Both the position numbers and the translations under genes were made by a program. From Sphingobacteriales bacterium (GTDB lineage: Bacteria > Bacteroidota > Bacteroidia > Chitinophagales > Chitinophagaceae): a DNA stretch of 64,000 nucleotides. Under the pieces are notes generated by a model. That model was not told the DNA's origin. It did not search any database and was given only the letters and a program-made list of their open reading frames with translations. Shown piece by piece: positions 7,113 through 15,662 of the stretch (its first letter is position 1; each line of letters opens with the position of its first letter). Where the stretch lies: positions 114,003 through 178,002 of the forward strand of contig RXJG01000006.1 in assembly GCA_003963365.1 (NCBI GenBank), given 5' to 3'.

Positions 7113-8279
7113 TTATTGATTTAAAACTTCTTTATACCAGCTGTTAAAAAGCTGACCCACCCGTTGATAATTATATTGTGCATTTGCTGCAGATGCAATT
7201 TCGTTGCCGGCAAATGCATTTTTATTTTGTATAAACCAAAGTAGTTTTTCAGCAAGGTCTTCTGCCTTTTCATTGCTGGCAAAAATACCGTTTACTTTAT
7301 CCTGAACCAGTTCATGCATAGTGGGGATATCGCTCACTATTACAGGTAATCCGCAGGCATTGGCTTCCGCCACCACACAGCCAAAAGTTTCATAGCGGGA
7401 AAAGAGGACTAATGCATCTGACTGCTGCATTTTGTTTACTAAGTCTTCCTGTCTAACTTCCACGTAATGTTCAATATTGTTGTCAAGATCATATTGACTG
7501 CTTAATTGCTTAATACGTTTCGTTTCATTACTAAAAATAGTTAACCGGAAATTTTGATTCTTTTTTTTAAGTAAATAAAAGGATTTAAATATGGCTTCAG
7601 GATTTTTTTGATAATCTAATCGTGATATATGAATGAATGTTGTTAAGTTATTATCAGTTTTTGCCGCCGGTTTAAATAAGGCTGTATTTACCACATTGGG
7701 TATAACCACATATTCCTTTTTGATAATGTTTTCTTTTATCGTATTGCCGAGGTACCGTGATACAGCCGATAATCCTTTTGCCTGCTGAACAATTTTTTTC
7801 CATAAACGTTTAAATGTGGCGGACCTGGTGTAAAAACTATTTTCTGCCTCAGGTAACAATCCGCTCCAATGTTCAGTAAGTACATACTCAATTCCCCATT
7901 CTTTTTTTATCCATAAAGCCATTAACCCGGCATTCATCGCCACATGTACATGTATTAAATCGGGTTTACCGTTTTCTGAAATATAATAGCTGATTGCCTC
8001 TTTATAAACTTTTCGGTAACGAATGGTTGAAAAAATGCGGTCGATAAATTTTATTCCGGTGGTGAAAGAATGATAGTAAATAATCCGTTCAGTCAGATTT
8101 CCCCTGCGGGTTAAATCCTGTTTTACCGACCTGGTCACGACCCCTTTTTCATCTCTGCAGAGATGGATCACATCAATCGTATTAAATAAGCTGGCAGCAT
8201 GGGCATGACGCTGTACAAAATCTCCGTTGAGCGGAAACAATTGATTGGGATACCAGCTTGCCAGCCATAAAACTCTCAT
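7113..8279 (-). CDS. Glycosyltransferase family 4 (GT-B fold)
   Basis: 388 residues. The N-terminal Rossmann domain starts MRVLWLASWYPN and carries the Bacteroidota-typical GDFVQRHAHA segment. The C-terminal GT1-type domain holds the EX7E catalytic motif (E297 to E305, YETFGCVVAEANACGLPVI). It transfers an activated sugar to an acceptor in the cytoplasm or at the inner membrane. It starts one base after the stop of the flippase gene, so the two form an operon, fitting assembly of an extracellular polysaccharide. Donor and acceptor are unknown. Confidence 0.9.
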   Translation of the reverse strand: MRVLWLASWYPNQLFPLNGDFVQRHAHAASLFNTIDVIHLCRDEKGVVTRSVKQDLTRRGNLTERIIYYHSFTTGIKFIDRIFSTIRYRKVYKEAISYYISENGKPDLIHVHVAMNAGLMALWIKKEWGIEYVLTEHWSGLLPEAENSFYTRSATFKRLWKKIVQQAKGLSAVSRYLGNTIKENIIKKEYVVIPNVVNTALFKPAAKTDNNLTTFIHISRLDYQKNPEAIFKSFYLLKKKNQNFRLTIFSNETKRIKQLSSQYDLDNNIEHYVEVRQEDLVNKMQQSDALVLFSRYETFGCVVAEANACGLPVIVSDIPTMHELVQDKVNGIFASNEKAEDLAEKLLWFIQNKNAFAGNEIASAANAQYNYQRVGQLFNSWYKEVLNQ

Positions 8280-8280
8280 A

Positions 8281-9588
8281 TTATTTTCCTGACAATGCAG
8301 ATTTTACAAAATTTACCAGTTTGTATTTATCACTGGTTGTGATAATAAACAGTTGCCGTAAACTTACGCCGGAAATTTTTACAAAGCGGTAAGTATAATA
8401 AATACCTGTTATTCCATATCCTATAGTGCTGGCTATAGCAGCACCATTAATACCATATACGGGTATAAGCAACAAGTCAAATGACAGAATGATGATAAAA
8501 CAAATTGCTGACCCACTTAAATTAATTTTAATCCTGTTGGTGCCGGCAAAATAGGCAGCTAATATTGTTGAGTTACAAAATAAAATGATACCGGGTAATA
8601 ACCATCGGAAAGGATAAATCCCATCTGCAAATGCCTGACCGAAAAATAAAGGGAGTATAAAGCTGATTAAAAAAAATGCCAGGACGGCTGCCAGTAAATT
8701 TAGTGTATTCATTATCCGCATTAAAGAAAGCATTTTGGGCATACTTAATGCTTCCAGCTTACCAGCTGTGCCGGGAAATAAAATACCTGCAAACAGCAGC
8801 GGCAATATCCAGAACATTTGTACCATTCTAACCGCAACAGAGTAAATACCCAGCTGACTGTTATCACTGAAATAATAATTAATAATCCAGTAATCAACCC
8901 GGTAGGCCAGAAACTGAATGAAATTAGTGATTACGGTAATAATAGAATAAGAAAAAAAAATTCTCCATTCTTTTGCATCCGGAAGGGAGAGAAAAGTTTT
9001 TTCATGACTGCTTTTATGATAAAAAATGATCAGCAGTGTCAGTTGCAGTAACCCTGTAATTGCATATACCTGCAGGTACAATTCCGGGCTAACGGAAGGA
9101 TATAAAAAAAACAGTATGATAAATACCGCAATTAATAAGAGGCTCAATAAAAAACTCAATTTATTAAACAGTAAGTACAGGTGATGCCCGTAATACAAAG
9201 CATTATACTTATCAGTAACAGCAATATTTAAAAACATTAAAAAAACCGGCCACGAATATCTGATGCCGAACCAGTTGGTATGATAAATACGCCAATACCC
9301 CAGATTAATGATGAACAGCAGCAGTATCTGGAATAACAGGATAATGATGATAAAAGACAACAGTTTACCTGCATTAAAACTTTTGGCTGCGCCGTGATAG
9401 GTAATACCCGCTTCACATCCCAAACCAGATAACAGATTATAAACAGTAATGTTTACAACTATTAATGAAAACAATCCATAACCTGATGTGCCCAAAAGCC
9501 TGGACATAAGGATTGTTAGTATAAATGTAGCGGTAATATTCAGTATCCTGTATATACTGCTACTGGCCAAAATATTGCCTAAACTCAT
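8281..9588 (-). CDS. Oligosaccharide flippase family protein (Wzx-like, MOP superfamily)
   Basis: 435 residues with about 12 hydrophobic spans and few charged loops, the profile of polysaccharide exporters in the MOP superfamily. The start SLGNILASSSIYRILNITATFILTILMSRLLGTSGYG is typical of Wzx-like proteins (basic residue and MSRLLG near the first span). It would flip undecaprenyl-linked oligosaccharide across the inner membrane. It precedes the GT4 gene in one operon and diverges from the FkbM methyltransferase. A polymerase gene is not present here, so the cluster is only a fragment of a pathway. Confidence 0.87.
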   Translation of the reverse strand: MSLGNILASSSIYRILNITATFILTILMSRLLGTSGYGLFSLIVVNITVYNLLSGLGCEAGITYHGAAKSFNAGKLLSFIIIILLFQILLLFIINLGYWRIYHTNWFGIRYSWPVFLMFLNIAVTDKYNALYYGHHLYLLFNKLSFLLSLLLIAVFIILFFLYPSVSPELYLQVYAITGLLQLTLLIIFYHKSSHEKTFLSLPDAKEWRIFFSYSIITVITNFIQFLAYRVDYWIINYYFSDNSQLGIYSVAVRMVQMFWILPLLFAGILFPGTAGKLEALSMPKMLSLMRIMNTLNLLAAVLAFFLISFILPLFFGQAFADGIYPFRWLLPGIILFCNSTILAAYFAGTNRIKINLSGSAICFIIILSFDLLLIPVYGINGAAIASTIGYGITGIYYTYRFVKISGVSLRQLFIITTSDKYKLVNFVKSALSGK

Positions 9589-9644
9589 TTACAGATAATT
9601 TCCGGTTTCAACATATATTTACTCAGTATCGTTCAAAAATACAA

Positions 9645-10517
9645 ATGAATCAATTAGCCTATCGACTGATTAACTGGTATGTCCGCCGTTATTCTTTCCC
9701 GCATCGGGGATGGAAATACTTTGCTGCATTACTCAGGAGGCTCAAAATAGACAAAAAACAATACCAAAAAAAAATAGCACCTGGTTTATTCATAAACGTA
9801 AATGCCTTTGACCATATTCAGCAGCAATTATTCTGGTATGGTAAATACGATAGCGGGGTAGCTGTTTTTTTTGAAAATATAATTACGAAGGATTCAGTAG
9901 TGATTGATGCAGGCGCCAATATTGGATATTTTACATTATTGGCAGCCCAAAAGGCCGCCGCTGGTAAAGTGTACTCTTTTGAACCGGTATTATTTTTATA
10001 CCGGCAACTGGAGCAAAATATAAAACTAAACAACCTGGCGAATGTGTATCCGGTAAAAAAAGCCTTAACCCGTACGGAAGGTTCTGCCATTATCTATGAA
10101 TCAACCAGTGACAATACCGGTATGAATAGTTTACAAAAACCCGAAAATTATTCCGGGAGATTTGAAAAAACAGATTGCACAAGTCTTGATGTTTTTTTGG
10201 GAGAGTATAATGAAGCTAAGCCGGTGATTGTTAAAATAGATACAGAAGGCGCTGAGATGGAAATACTGCAGGGAATGGTACATTGCCTGCAAAACTTAAA
10301 ACCATTATTGATAGTTGAAATATTTAATGAACATCTTCAGCGTTTTGGAAACTCTGCAGAAATGGTTTTTAATTTTTTAGCAGACGTTGGGTATGAAGCC
10401 TGGTCAATAACAGATAGCCATACTTTAAAAAAAATTAATGAGGTGGTGGAAAGTAATGGTATAGTCTTTTCCCCGCAAGGGTATGTTTTTGCTTCGCATA
10501 TCAAACTGTTGAATTAA
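9645..10517 (+). CDS. FkbM family methyltransferase
   Basis: 290 residues. The SAM-binding motif I is VVIDAGANIGYFTLLA at about 85-100; the acidic end of the next strand is SFEP; and the FkbM-specific KIDTEGAEMEILQG lies at about 199-212. FkbM proteins O-methylate sugars or polyketides. Divergent placement next to a flippase and a glycosyltransferase suggests methylation of a surface glycan, which is inference. The N-terminal 80 residues are basic and may be a substrate-binding extension. Confidence 0.9.
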   Translation: MNQLAYRLINWYVRRYSFPHRGWKYFAALLRRLKIDKKQYQKKIAPGLFINVNAFDHIQQQLFWYGKYDSGVAVFFENIITKDSVVIDAGANIGYFTLLAAQKAAAGKVYSFEPVLFLYRQLEQNIKLNNLANVYPVKKALTRTEGSAIIYESTSDNTGMNSLQKPENYSGRFEKTDCTSLDVFLGEYNEAKPVIVKIDTEGAEMEILQGMVHCLQNLKPLLIVEIFNEHLQRFGNSAEMVFNFLADVGYEAWSITDSHTLKKINEVVESNGIVFSPQGYVFASHIKLLN

Positions 10518-10556
10518 TTAAATTTACCGCCTCAATGAACGGAAGATATATTACAG

Positions 10557-11528
10557 ATGCAAACAACTATTGGAACGGATATTAATTATGCGGCTGCACT
10601 TCTGCAAAAGGGGGAATTAGTGGCAATTCCTACTGAAACAGTTTATGGATTGGCCGGCAATGCATTAAATGATGAGGCGGTATTAAAAATTTTCATAGCA
10701 AAAAACCGTCCACAGTTTAATCCTTTGATCATTCATGTGGCTTCATTTGACCAGTTAAATAATTTTGTCACTTACATTCCTGCTAAAGCTAAAATTTTAG
10801 CGGATGCATTTTTACCCGGGCCATTAACTTTTTTATTAAATAAGAAAGATATTATTCCGGATTTAGTTACTGCCGGCAGCGATAAAGTGGCAGTAAGAAT
10901 TCCAGATCATCCATTGACAAAAAAACTGCTTACAAAAATAAATTTTCCGCTGGCCGCTCCCAGTGCTAATCCATCCGGGTATGTAAGCCCCACTTCTGCC
11001 CAACATGTGTACGAAGGATTAAATGGAAAGATTGCTTATATACTCGATGGTGGAGAATGTATAGTTGGATTGGAATCCACCATCATTAGTTTTGATGAAA
11101 CAGAAAAAGTAATAGTACAAAGAGTGGGTGGTATTGCATTGGAAGAAATTGAAAAAGTATTGGGAGAAAAAGTTATACAGTCAGCGCAAACGCATGAACT
11201 ACCCGATGCTCCCGGGCAATTAAAAAGCCATTACGCCACACATACCCCGCTCCTGCTGGGTAATGTAAATGATTTAATAAACCAATTTCCTGATCAAAAA
11301 ATTGCTGTAATCAGTTTTAAAAATAATTACATCCATAAAAATATCATTCAGCAATACATACTCTCCCCTTCTGGTGATTTGGAAGAAGCAGCTAAAAATC
11401 TTTTTAAAACATTAAGGGAAGCAGATAGTATCAGTACAGATATTATTATTGCTGAAAGACTTCCCGGCGAAGGATTAGGCCGGGCAATAAACGACCGGTT
11501 GAACAGGGCACAGCATATTTATAAATAA
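10557..11528 (+). CDS. tsaC: L-threonylcarbamoyladenylate synthase (TsaC/Sua5/YrdC family)
   Basis: 323 residues, the two-domain Sua5 architecture. The YrdC catalytic domain (about 1-205) contains PTETVYGLAGNA at 25-36 and KNRPQFNPLIIHV at 49-61, plus SAPSANPSG-type and GLESTII segments. The linker PGQLKSHYATHTPL leads to the C-terminal Sua5 domain. The enzyme makes threonylcarbamoyl-AMP from threonine, bicarbonate and ATP for the t6A37 modification of ANN-decoding tRNAs. The partner tsaD/B/E genes are not in the window. It begins 39 bases after the FkbM gene and may be co-transcribed. Confidence 0.94.
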   Translation: MQTTIGTDINYAAALLQKGELVAIPTETVYGLAGNALNDEAVLKIFIAKNRPQFNPLIIHVASFDQLNNFVTYIPAKAKILADAFLPGPLTFLLNKKDIIPDLVTAGSDKVAVRIPDHPLTKKLLTKINFPLAAPSANPSGYVSPTSAQHVYEGLNGKIAYILDGGECIVGLESTIISFDETEKVIVQRVGGIALEEIEKVLGEKVIQSAQTHELPDAPGQLKSHYATHTPLLLGNVNDLINQFPDQKIAVISFKNNYIHKNIIQQYILSPSGDLEEAAKNLFKTLREADSISTDIIIAERLPGEGLGRAINDRLNRAQHIYK

Positions 11529-11555
11529 TTCCTGTACTTAATTGCTTTTAAATAA

Positions 11556-12020
11556 CTATTCCCAAAACTTTATGGGAAAATTTGAACAGGACTGATGATG
11601 CAGATGAGATAAATCTTTACTGAGAGCAGTTAATTCTTTTGCGGATAGTGTTGCTTCAATGGCCGGGAAATATTCTCTTTCCTCAAAGCGGATATGCTGA
11701 TTAAGTAATTGATAAAACTTTTCAATAGCTGCATAAGATGGGTTTTCTAACTCCCGGTAGCACTGGCGAATAGAAGTGTGTTCTGCTATCATCTTTTTAT
11801 AAAGCGTCCCTAATTGATGATATTTATCTGAAAAAAGGATTAATGATTTCTCTTCTGCCTCAAAATGTTCATCCAGTTCCTCTTTCCGTATTTGCTGTAT
11901 AAACCGGGTCATCACCTTTACATCTGCTTTTTTGTGCACTCCTTTTTTCAGTAACAATACCGCCATCAATCCATTGTGGTGCTGCCAGCTTAAGGGATAT
12001 AATTGCTCAGACCGTTTCAT
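11556..12020 (-). CDS. Hemerythrin domain-containing protein
   Basis: 154 residues of mostly helical sequence. The N-terminal LSWQHHNGLMAVLLLKKG gives the first His ligands, EEKSLILF the middle region, and HIRFEEREYFPAIE the later His/Glu ligands of a di-iron hemerythrin four-helix bundle. Such proteins bind oxygen or NO, or repair Fe-S clusters; which applies here is unknown. The ATG overlaps the TAA of the upstream membrane protein (TAATG), so translation is coupled. It converges with tsaC. Confidence 0.85.
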   Translation of the reverse strand: MKRSEQLYPLSWQHHNGLMAVLLLKKGVHKKADVKVMTRFIQQIRKEELDEHFEAEEKSLILFSDKYHQLGTLYKKMIAEHTSIRQCYRELENPSYAAIEKFYQLLNQHIRFEEREYFPAIEATLSAKELTALSKDLSHLHHQSCSNFPIKFWE

Positions 12021-12436
12021 TACATTGGATGCAGTTGAATAAAATCGCTTCTGTTGATATAATAAATGTATAACAGGTATACTATTGGGGCAAAACTCAT
12101 CATTTGGAAAAATAAACTACCGGTCAATAATCCAAGGCTGGTAAAAAGCAGCAGCATAAAACCACCATAAAACAATTGTGTATTACTAATTGCACAATCT
12201 ACATGAAAATAATAAGTATGGATATGATGAAACACTAACTCTAATGGTTTGGAAATATGATACCCGTCTGTAACAACCAGGTGGCAATTGTTTCGGGGAA
12301 GCTCTATTACAATATTTTTATTTTCTTCTACCGGGTAGATCTGCTGCCCTTCTACAATAACTTTAACCTTCGCCAGGCGAAGTAAAAAATGTTTACGGCG
12401 TTTTAAAACAACTGTGTACAGAAGATTTATTTTAAT
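12020..12436 (-). CDS. Membrane protein with a non-canonical (ATT) start overlapping tpiA
   Basis: The frame is open from inside tpiA to 12020 without any in-frame ATG. Starting at the ATT at 12436 gives 138 residues beginning (I/M)KINLLYTVVLKRRKHFLLRLAKVKVIV. A beta-rich N-terminal part (about 15-75) ends in KPLELVFHHIHTYYFHVDCAI, and two hydrophobic spans follow at about 95-128. The first in-frame GTG is at 12235 and would discard the whole N-terminal domain. My recollection is that similar Chitinophagaceae proteins begin MKI near this point, which supports the ATT. The stop overlaps the hemerythrin start. A sequencing error or lost start is the alternative. Confidence 0.6.
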   Translation of the reverse strand: MKINLLYTVVLKRRKHFLLRLAKVKVIVEGQQIYPVEENKNIVIELPRNNCHLVVTDGYHISKPLELVFHHIHTYYFHVDCAISNTQLFYGGFMLLLFTSLGLLTGSLFFQMMSFAPIVYLLYIYYINRSDFIQLHPM

Positions 12437-13188
12437 GACCGGATGATCACGGCAAATTCCGCAGCCACTAATGATGCACCACCTACTAATCCTCCATCCA
12501 CATCGGGCATACCAAAAATTTCTTTTGCATTGGCTGCTTTTACACTGCCTCCGTATAATATAGAAATTTCATTGGCCACTTCTTTACCATATTGTGCCGC
12601 TAATACAGAACGTAAATGTGCATGCATTTCTTGTGCCTGTGCAGAAGTTGCTGTTTTACCGGTGCCGATAGCCCAGATGGGTTCGTATGCAATAACGATT
12701 TGTTTTAGCTGGTCGGCAGATAAGTGAAATAAGCTCTCTCTTAATTGCACTTCCACAAAACTATTTTGTGTTTCCGCCTCACGGATATTTAAAGGCTCAC
12801 CGCAGCAGAAGATGGGGGTTAATTTATTTTCAAGAGCGATATTTATTTTTTCGGCAAGCAACTGGTTGCTTTCATTGAAATATTCCCTTCTTTCTGAGTG
12901 GCCGAGAATCACATATTTCACTCCTATTGATACCAGCATTTCTGCTGAAGTTTCACCTGTATAAGCACCTGACTTTTTATTACTGCAATTTTGGGCGGCT
13001 ACTGAAAATTTTTCAGCATTCTTTACTTTATCTGCTACCATAGTAAGATATGGAAATGGGGCACCAAACACTACTTCATGATTGGCTTTTAATTCGTACT
13101 GACTGGCTAATAAATCATCCGCTAATTTTTCTCCCTGCTGGTAAGTTAAGTTCATCTTCCAGTTGGCAGCAGCTATTTGTTTACGCAT
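12427..13188 (-). CDS. tpiA: Triose-phosphate isomerase
   Basis: 253 residues, the usual length. The catalytic lysine is in AAANWKMN near the N-terminus, the catalytic His in VILGHSERR, and the catalytic Glu in AYEPIWAIGTGK, which also begins flexible loop 6. The phosphate-binding ILYGGSVK lies near the end. It interconverts dihydroxyacetone phosphate and glyceraldehyde-3-phosphate. The ATG at 13188 is chosen over a TTG 27 bases upstream that overlaps the preceding gene. It follows the GlmU-like gene by 13 bases, and its 3' end overlaps the next gene by 10 bases. Confidence 0.97.
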   Translation of the reverse strand: MRKQIAAANWKMNLTYQQGEKLADDLLASQYELKANHEVVFGAPFPYLTMVADKVKNAEKFSVAAQNCSNKKSGAYTGETSAEMLVSIGVKYVILGHSERREYFNESNQLLAEKINIALENKLTPIFCCGEPLNIREAETQNSFVEVQLRESLFHLSADQLKQIVIAYEPIWAIGTGKTATSAQAQEMHAHLRSVLAAQYGKEVANEISILYGGSVKAANAKEIFGMPDVDGGLVGGASLVAAEFAVIIRSLK

Positions 13189-13201
13189 AAATTTTGTGTT
13201 A

Positions 13202-14365
13202 TTAAAGTTGCTCAAAGATATGTTTCAAAATATTCTTTTCTGACTCTGTGAGGGATTGATTTTTTAATTTCTTCCAGTTGTCAATAGCTATACAGGCTTT
13301 TGAATAATCATACTTATTATTGTTCGTAAATCCCCAGCTAAAGTCTGGAATATATTTGGGGGAAAGCCCCGCACCAAAAATATTACAACTCACACCTGCG
13401 GTAGTACCGGTGTTGAACGATGTATTAATAGCACATTGGCTGTAATCACCCAACATCAATCCGCATTTATTTCCTGCCGGAATATATTTTTTCTCTGCCC
13501 GGCTCCACACCTTTACCAAATCAGCTGTGTTCTTCAAATTTGAATTAGAAGTGCCGGCCCCAATATTGCACCATTCTCCTATTACTGAATCGCCAAGGTA
13601 ACCATCATGGGCTTTATTACTGTAGCCAAACATTATAGTGTTTTTAATTTCACCACCGGCCACACATTTCGGTCCTAATGTTGTTGCTCCGTAAATCCTG
13701 GTACCCATTTTTATTACACTCCCATCCAGCATAGCAAACGGCCCCCGTATGATTGTACCTTCCATAATCTCACAATTCTTTCCAATATAAACAGGACCAT
13801 TTTCAGCATTTAATATAACATACTGCAGCTTAGCCCCCTCTTCAATGAAAATTTTTTCCGGATTAATTAAAGTGTTGGTTGATGAAACAGATATGGATGT
13901 CCTTCCCCTCGTGATGACCTCATAATCTCTCCTGATAGCTGAATCATGTAACCGAAAAATCTGCCATGGATATTGTAAATACTCCGCCGAACTAACGGGT
14001 TTATGTACTGAAAATTTATCTTTTCGCAAATCATTTATTTGCCAGTTATTGTAAGAACTTGTTTTTGCAGCAAGCACTATTTCTCCATTAATAATTGCTT
14101 CATCATCCTTTAATTCATCCAGTAGGTTGAAAAATTCTTCATTGGGTAATAAAGAGGAATTGACCAGGATAACTGGGTTGGAAACGGTATTAGGGAATTT
14201 TTCCTGTAAATATTGTTCAGTAAGGGTATAGCTTTTAAGCTGAAAATAACGCTCCCAAAATTCACGAATGGTAAAAATGCCTGTTCTTAAATCAGCTACC
14301 GGCCGTGTTAATGTAAATGGATAAAGCAGGTTGCGTTGGTTGGTATCAAATAAAACCAGGTTCAT
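13202..14365 (-). CDS. GlmU-like putative sugar nucleotidyltransferase with left-handed beta-helix
   Basis: 387 residues. The N-terminal half starts MNLVLFDTNQRNLLYPFTLTRPVADLRTGIFTIREFWE, typical of the Bacteroidota GlmU-family protein, which lacks the canonical GxGTRM loop of true GlmU. The C-terminal half (about 165-340) has hexapeptide-like turns (VYIGKNCEIMEGTIIRGPFA...) of a left-handed beta-helix. It may make or modify a nucleotide sugar, but catalytic activity is not evident from motifs. It is first in an operon with tpiA, the ATT-start gene and the hemerythrin gene. Confidence 0.8.
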   Translation of the reverse strand: MNLVLFDTNQRNLLYPFTLTRPVADLRTGIFTIREFWERYFQLKSYTLTEQYLQEKFPNTVSNPVILVNSSLLPNEEFFNLLDELKDDEAIINGEIVLAAKTSSYNNWQINDLRKDKFSVHKPVSSAEYLQYPWQIFRLHDSAIRRDYEVITRGRTSISVSSTNTLINPEKIFIEEGAKLQYVILNAENGPVYIGKNCEIMEGTIIRGPFAMLDGSVIKMGTRIYGATTLGPKCVAGGEIKNTIMFGYSNKAHDGYLGDSVIGEWCNIGAGTSNSNLKNTADLVKVWSRAEKKYIPAGNKCGLMLGDYSQCAINTSFNTGTTAGVSCNIFGAGLSPKYIPDFSWGFTNNNKYDYSKACIAIDNWKKLKNQSLTESEKNILKHIFEQL

Positions 14366-14393
14366 GTTGTAAATCTAATTGAATCTGCCGGGT

Positions 14394-14426
14394 TAAAAGA
14401 AAAATCCCTCCGAAGATTCGGAGGGA
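14394..14426 (-). terminator. Intrinsic terminator of rpmE2
   Basis: TCCCTCCGAA and TTCGGAGGGA (14405-14426) form a 10-position stem. On the minus strand it is followed by TTTTTCTTTT. It lies 42 bases downstream of the L31 stop codon. Confidence 0.85.
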
Positions 14427-14467
14427 CATAAAAAGTATAGCCATGAAAAACAATAACTATGTTAAAG

Positions 14468-14719
14468 TTACTTTTTCTTTTCGTATTTCTTTTTGAATTT
14501 ATCAATACGGCCGGCAGTATCAACCAATACTTTTTGACCTGTAAAGAAAGGATGTGAGGTGCTTGAAATCTCCAGTTTGATCAACGGATATTCATTACCA
14601 TCTTCCCATTTAATTGTTTCTTTTGTAGGAGCTGTAGAGCGGCTTAAAAAAGTATGCCCGTTACTCATATCCTTGAATACTACAAACCGGTAATTACCGG
14701 GGTGGATCCCTTTTTTCAT
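14468..14719 (-). CDS. rpmE2: 50S ribosomal protein L31, type B
   Basis: 83 residues beginning [17 protein letters not shown]. It lacks the four zinc-binding cysteines of the C+ form, so it is the zinc-independent type B. The segments [11 protein letters not shown] and [13 protein letters not shown] are characteristic. In bacteria with both forms, type B replaces the zinc form under zinc limitation; whether this genome has both cannot be seen. It is monocistronic, with a leader hairpin upstream and a strong terminator downstream. Confidence 0.95.
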   Translation of the reverse strand: MKKGIHPGNYRFVVFKDMSNGHTFLSRSTAPTKETIKWEDGNEYPLIKLEISSTSHPFFTGQKVLVDTAGRIDKFKKKYEKKK

Positions 14720-14734
14720 ATTTTTTTGATTTTT

Positions 14735-14758
14735 AAGGAGGTACGGATTTTGCCGTAC
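14735..14758 (-). promoter_or_regulatory. Leader hairpin upstream of L31 with an anti-Shine-Dalgarno-like tail
   Basis: GTACGG (14741-14746) and CCGTAC (14753-14758) form a 6-bp stem with a 6-base loop, about 20 bases before the rpmE2 start. On the minus strand the stem runs into ACCTCCTTA, the same sequence as the 3' tail of bacterial 16S rRNA. It is a candidate ribosomal-protein leader; function not shown. Confidence 0.4.
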
Positions 14759-14953
14759 GCTGTTATTTTAAAATGGATGGCAAAAGTAGTCCATAATTAG
14801 GGAAGGGCAAAATGAAACTTAAAATAAATATTACCCTATTTTCTCCGATTATCAGCAGGAACTCCGACTTTTAGGTTAATTTTCCGGCCGAAACCTTAAT
14901 CCCTTGAAAAATTAAAGTTTACCTGAAACCCGCTAACCATTTAAACAGGCTTT

Positions 14954-15097
14954 ATGCTAGAACATATAGTGATCATGGCCCTTTTTGCACTTTGTATGGG
15001 AGGAATACCTCTAATCATTAAGATAACAAAACATAGAAGGGTAACAGAAAAATCACCACAGCAGCAGGACGAAGAGCCGATTAAAAAAGCGGTTTAA
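14954..15097 (+). CDS. Small single-span membrane protein (47 residues)
   Basis: ATG at 14954 opens a 47-codon frame. One hydrophobic span covers about residues 4-24 (IVIMALFALCMGGIPLIIKI), followed by basic residues (TKHRR) and a polar tail, giving a likely N-out/C-in orientation. Its stop codon overlaps the yajQ stop on the other strand by four bases. Codon usage and the span-plus-basic-flank pattern look genuine, but the short length leaves doubt. No family recognised. Confidence 0.5.
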   Translation: MLEHIVIMALFALCMGGIPLIIKITKHRRVTEKSPQQQDEEPIKKAV

Positions 15098-15585
15098 TTT
15101 CGCATGTTCTCATATTGTAAAGCAATCCCCAGGTTTGCATTACGGCAAAGCTGAATTACAGCCTGCAGATCATCAATCTTTTTCCCGGTTACTCTTACAA
15201 TATCATCATTGATTTGTGCCTGTACTTTTATACCACTGTCTTTTATCAGTTTGACAATTTTTTTTGAGTCTTCCTGTTTTAATCCATTTCTTACCAATAC
15301 TTCTTTCTTTAAAAATTTGCCGCTTTGCACGGCTTCTTTCGAATAATCAAATGCCTCGGGAGCTATCCCCTGTTTATGCGAACGGTTAATGAGCACATCT
15401 ATTAACTGGCGCAATTTCATATCATCTTCTACTTCAATATTCAGCTTATAATCTTTCTTATTCAAATCAATTACTACGTGTGAATCTTTAAAATCAAACC
15501 GGTTAGTTATTTCTTTACGTACCACATTAACAGCGTTATCTAAAGCCTGTCCGTCAACTTTACTTACAATATCAAATGATGGCAT
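15094..15585 (-). CDS. YajQ family nucleotide-binding protein
   Basis: 163 residues matching the YajQ/DUF520 family end to end: MPSFDIVSKVDGQALDNAVNVVRKEITNRFDFK at the start and GIALQYENMRN at the end. The fold is two ferredoxin-like domains. Members bind cyclic di-GMP or nucleotides, shown in Xanthomonas and Pseudomonas; the role in Bacteroidota is not established. A terminator separates it from the bacilliredoxin gene upstream, so it has its own promoter. Confidence 0.93.
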   Translation of the reverse strand: MPSFDIVSKVDGQALDNAVNVVRKEITNRFDFKDSHVVIDLNKKDYKLNIEVEDDMKLRQLIDVLINRSHKQGIAPEAFDYSKEAVQSGKFLKKEVLVRNGLKQEDSKKIVKLIKDSGIKVQAQINDDIVRVTGKKIDDLQAVIQLCRNANLGIALQYENMRN

Positions 15586-15607
15586 ATAAATTTATTTTAA
15601 ACAAAAT

Positions 15608-15636
15608 TAAAAAACCTCCGTAATAGCCGGAGGTTT
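15608..15636 (-). terminator. Intrinsic terminator of the bacilliredoxin gene
   Basis: AAACCTCCG (15612-15620) and CGGAGGTTT (15628-15636) form a 9-bp stem with a 7-base loop. On the minus strand it is followed by a T-run. Confidence 0.85.
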
Positions 15637-15662
15637 ATACATAGTTTTCTGTTGTCAATCAT

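Noticed and set aside
7113..10517. Complete capsule or O-antigen locus
   Set aside because: Only one glycosyltransferase, a flippase and a methyltransferase are present; no polymerase, export or nucleotide-sugar genes are adjacent.
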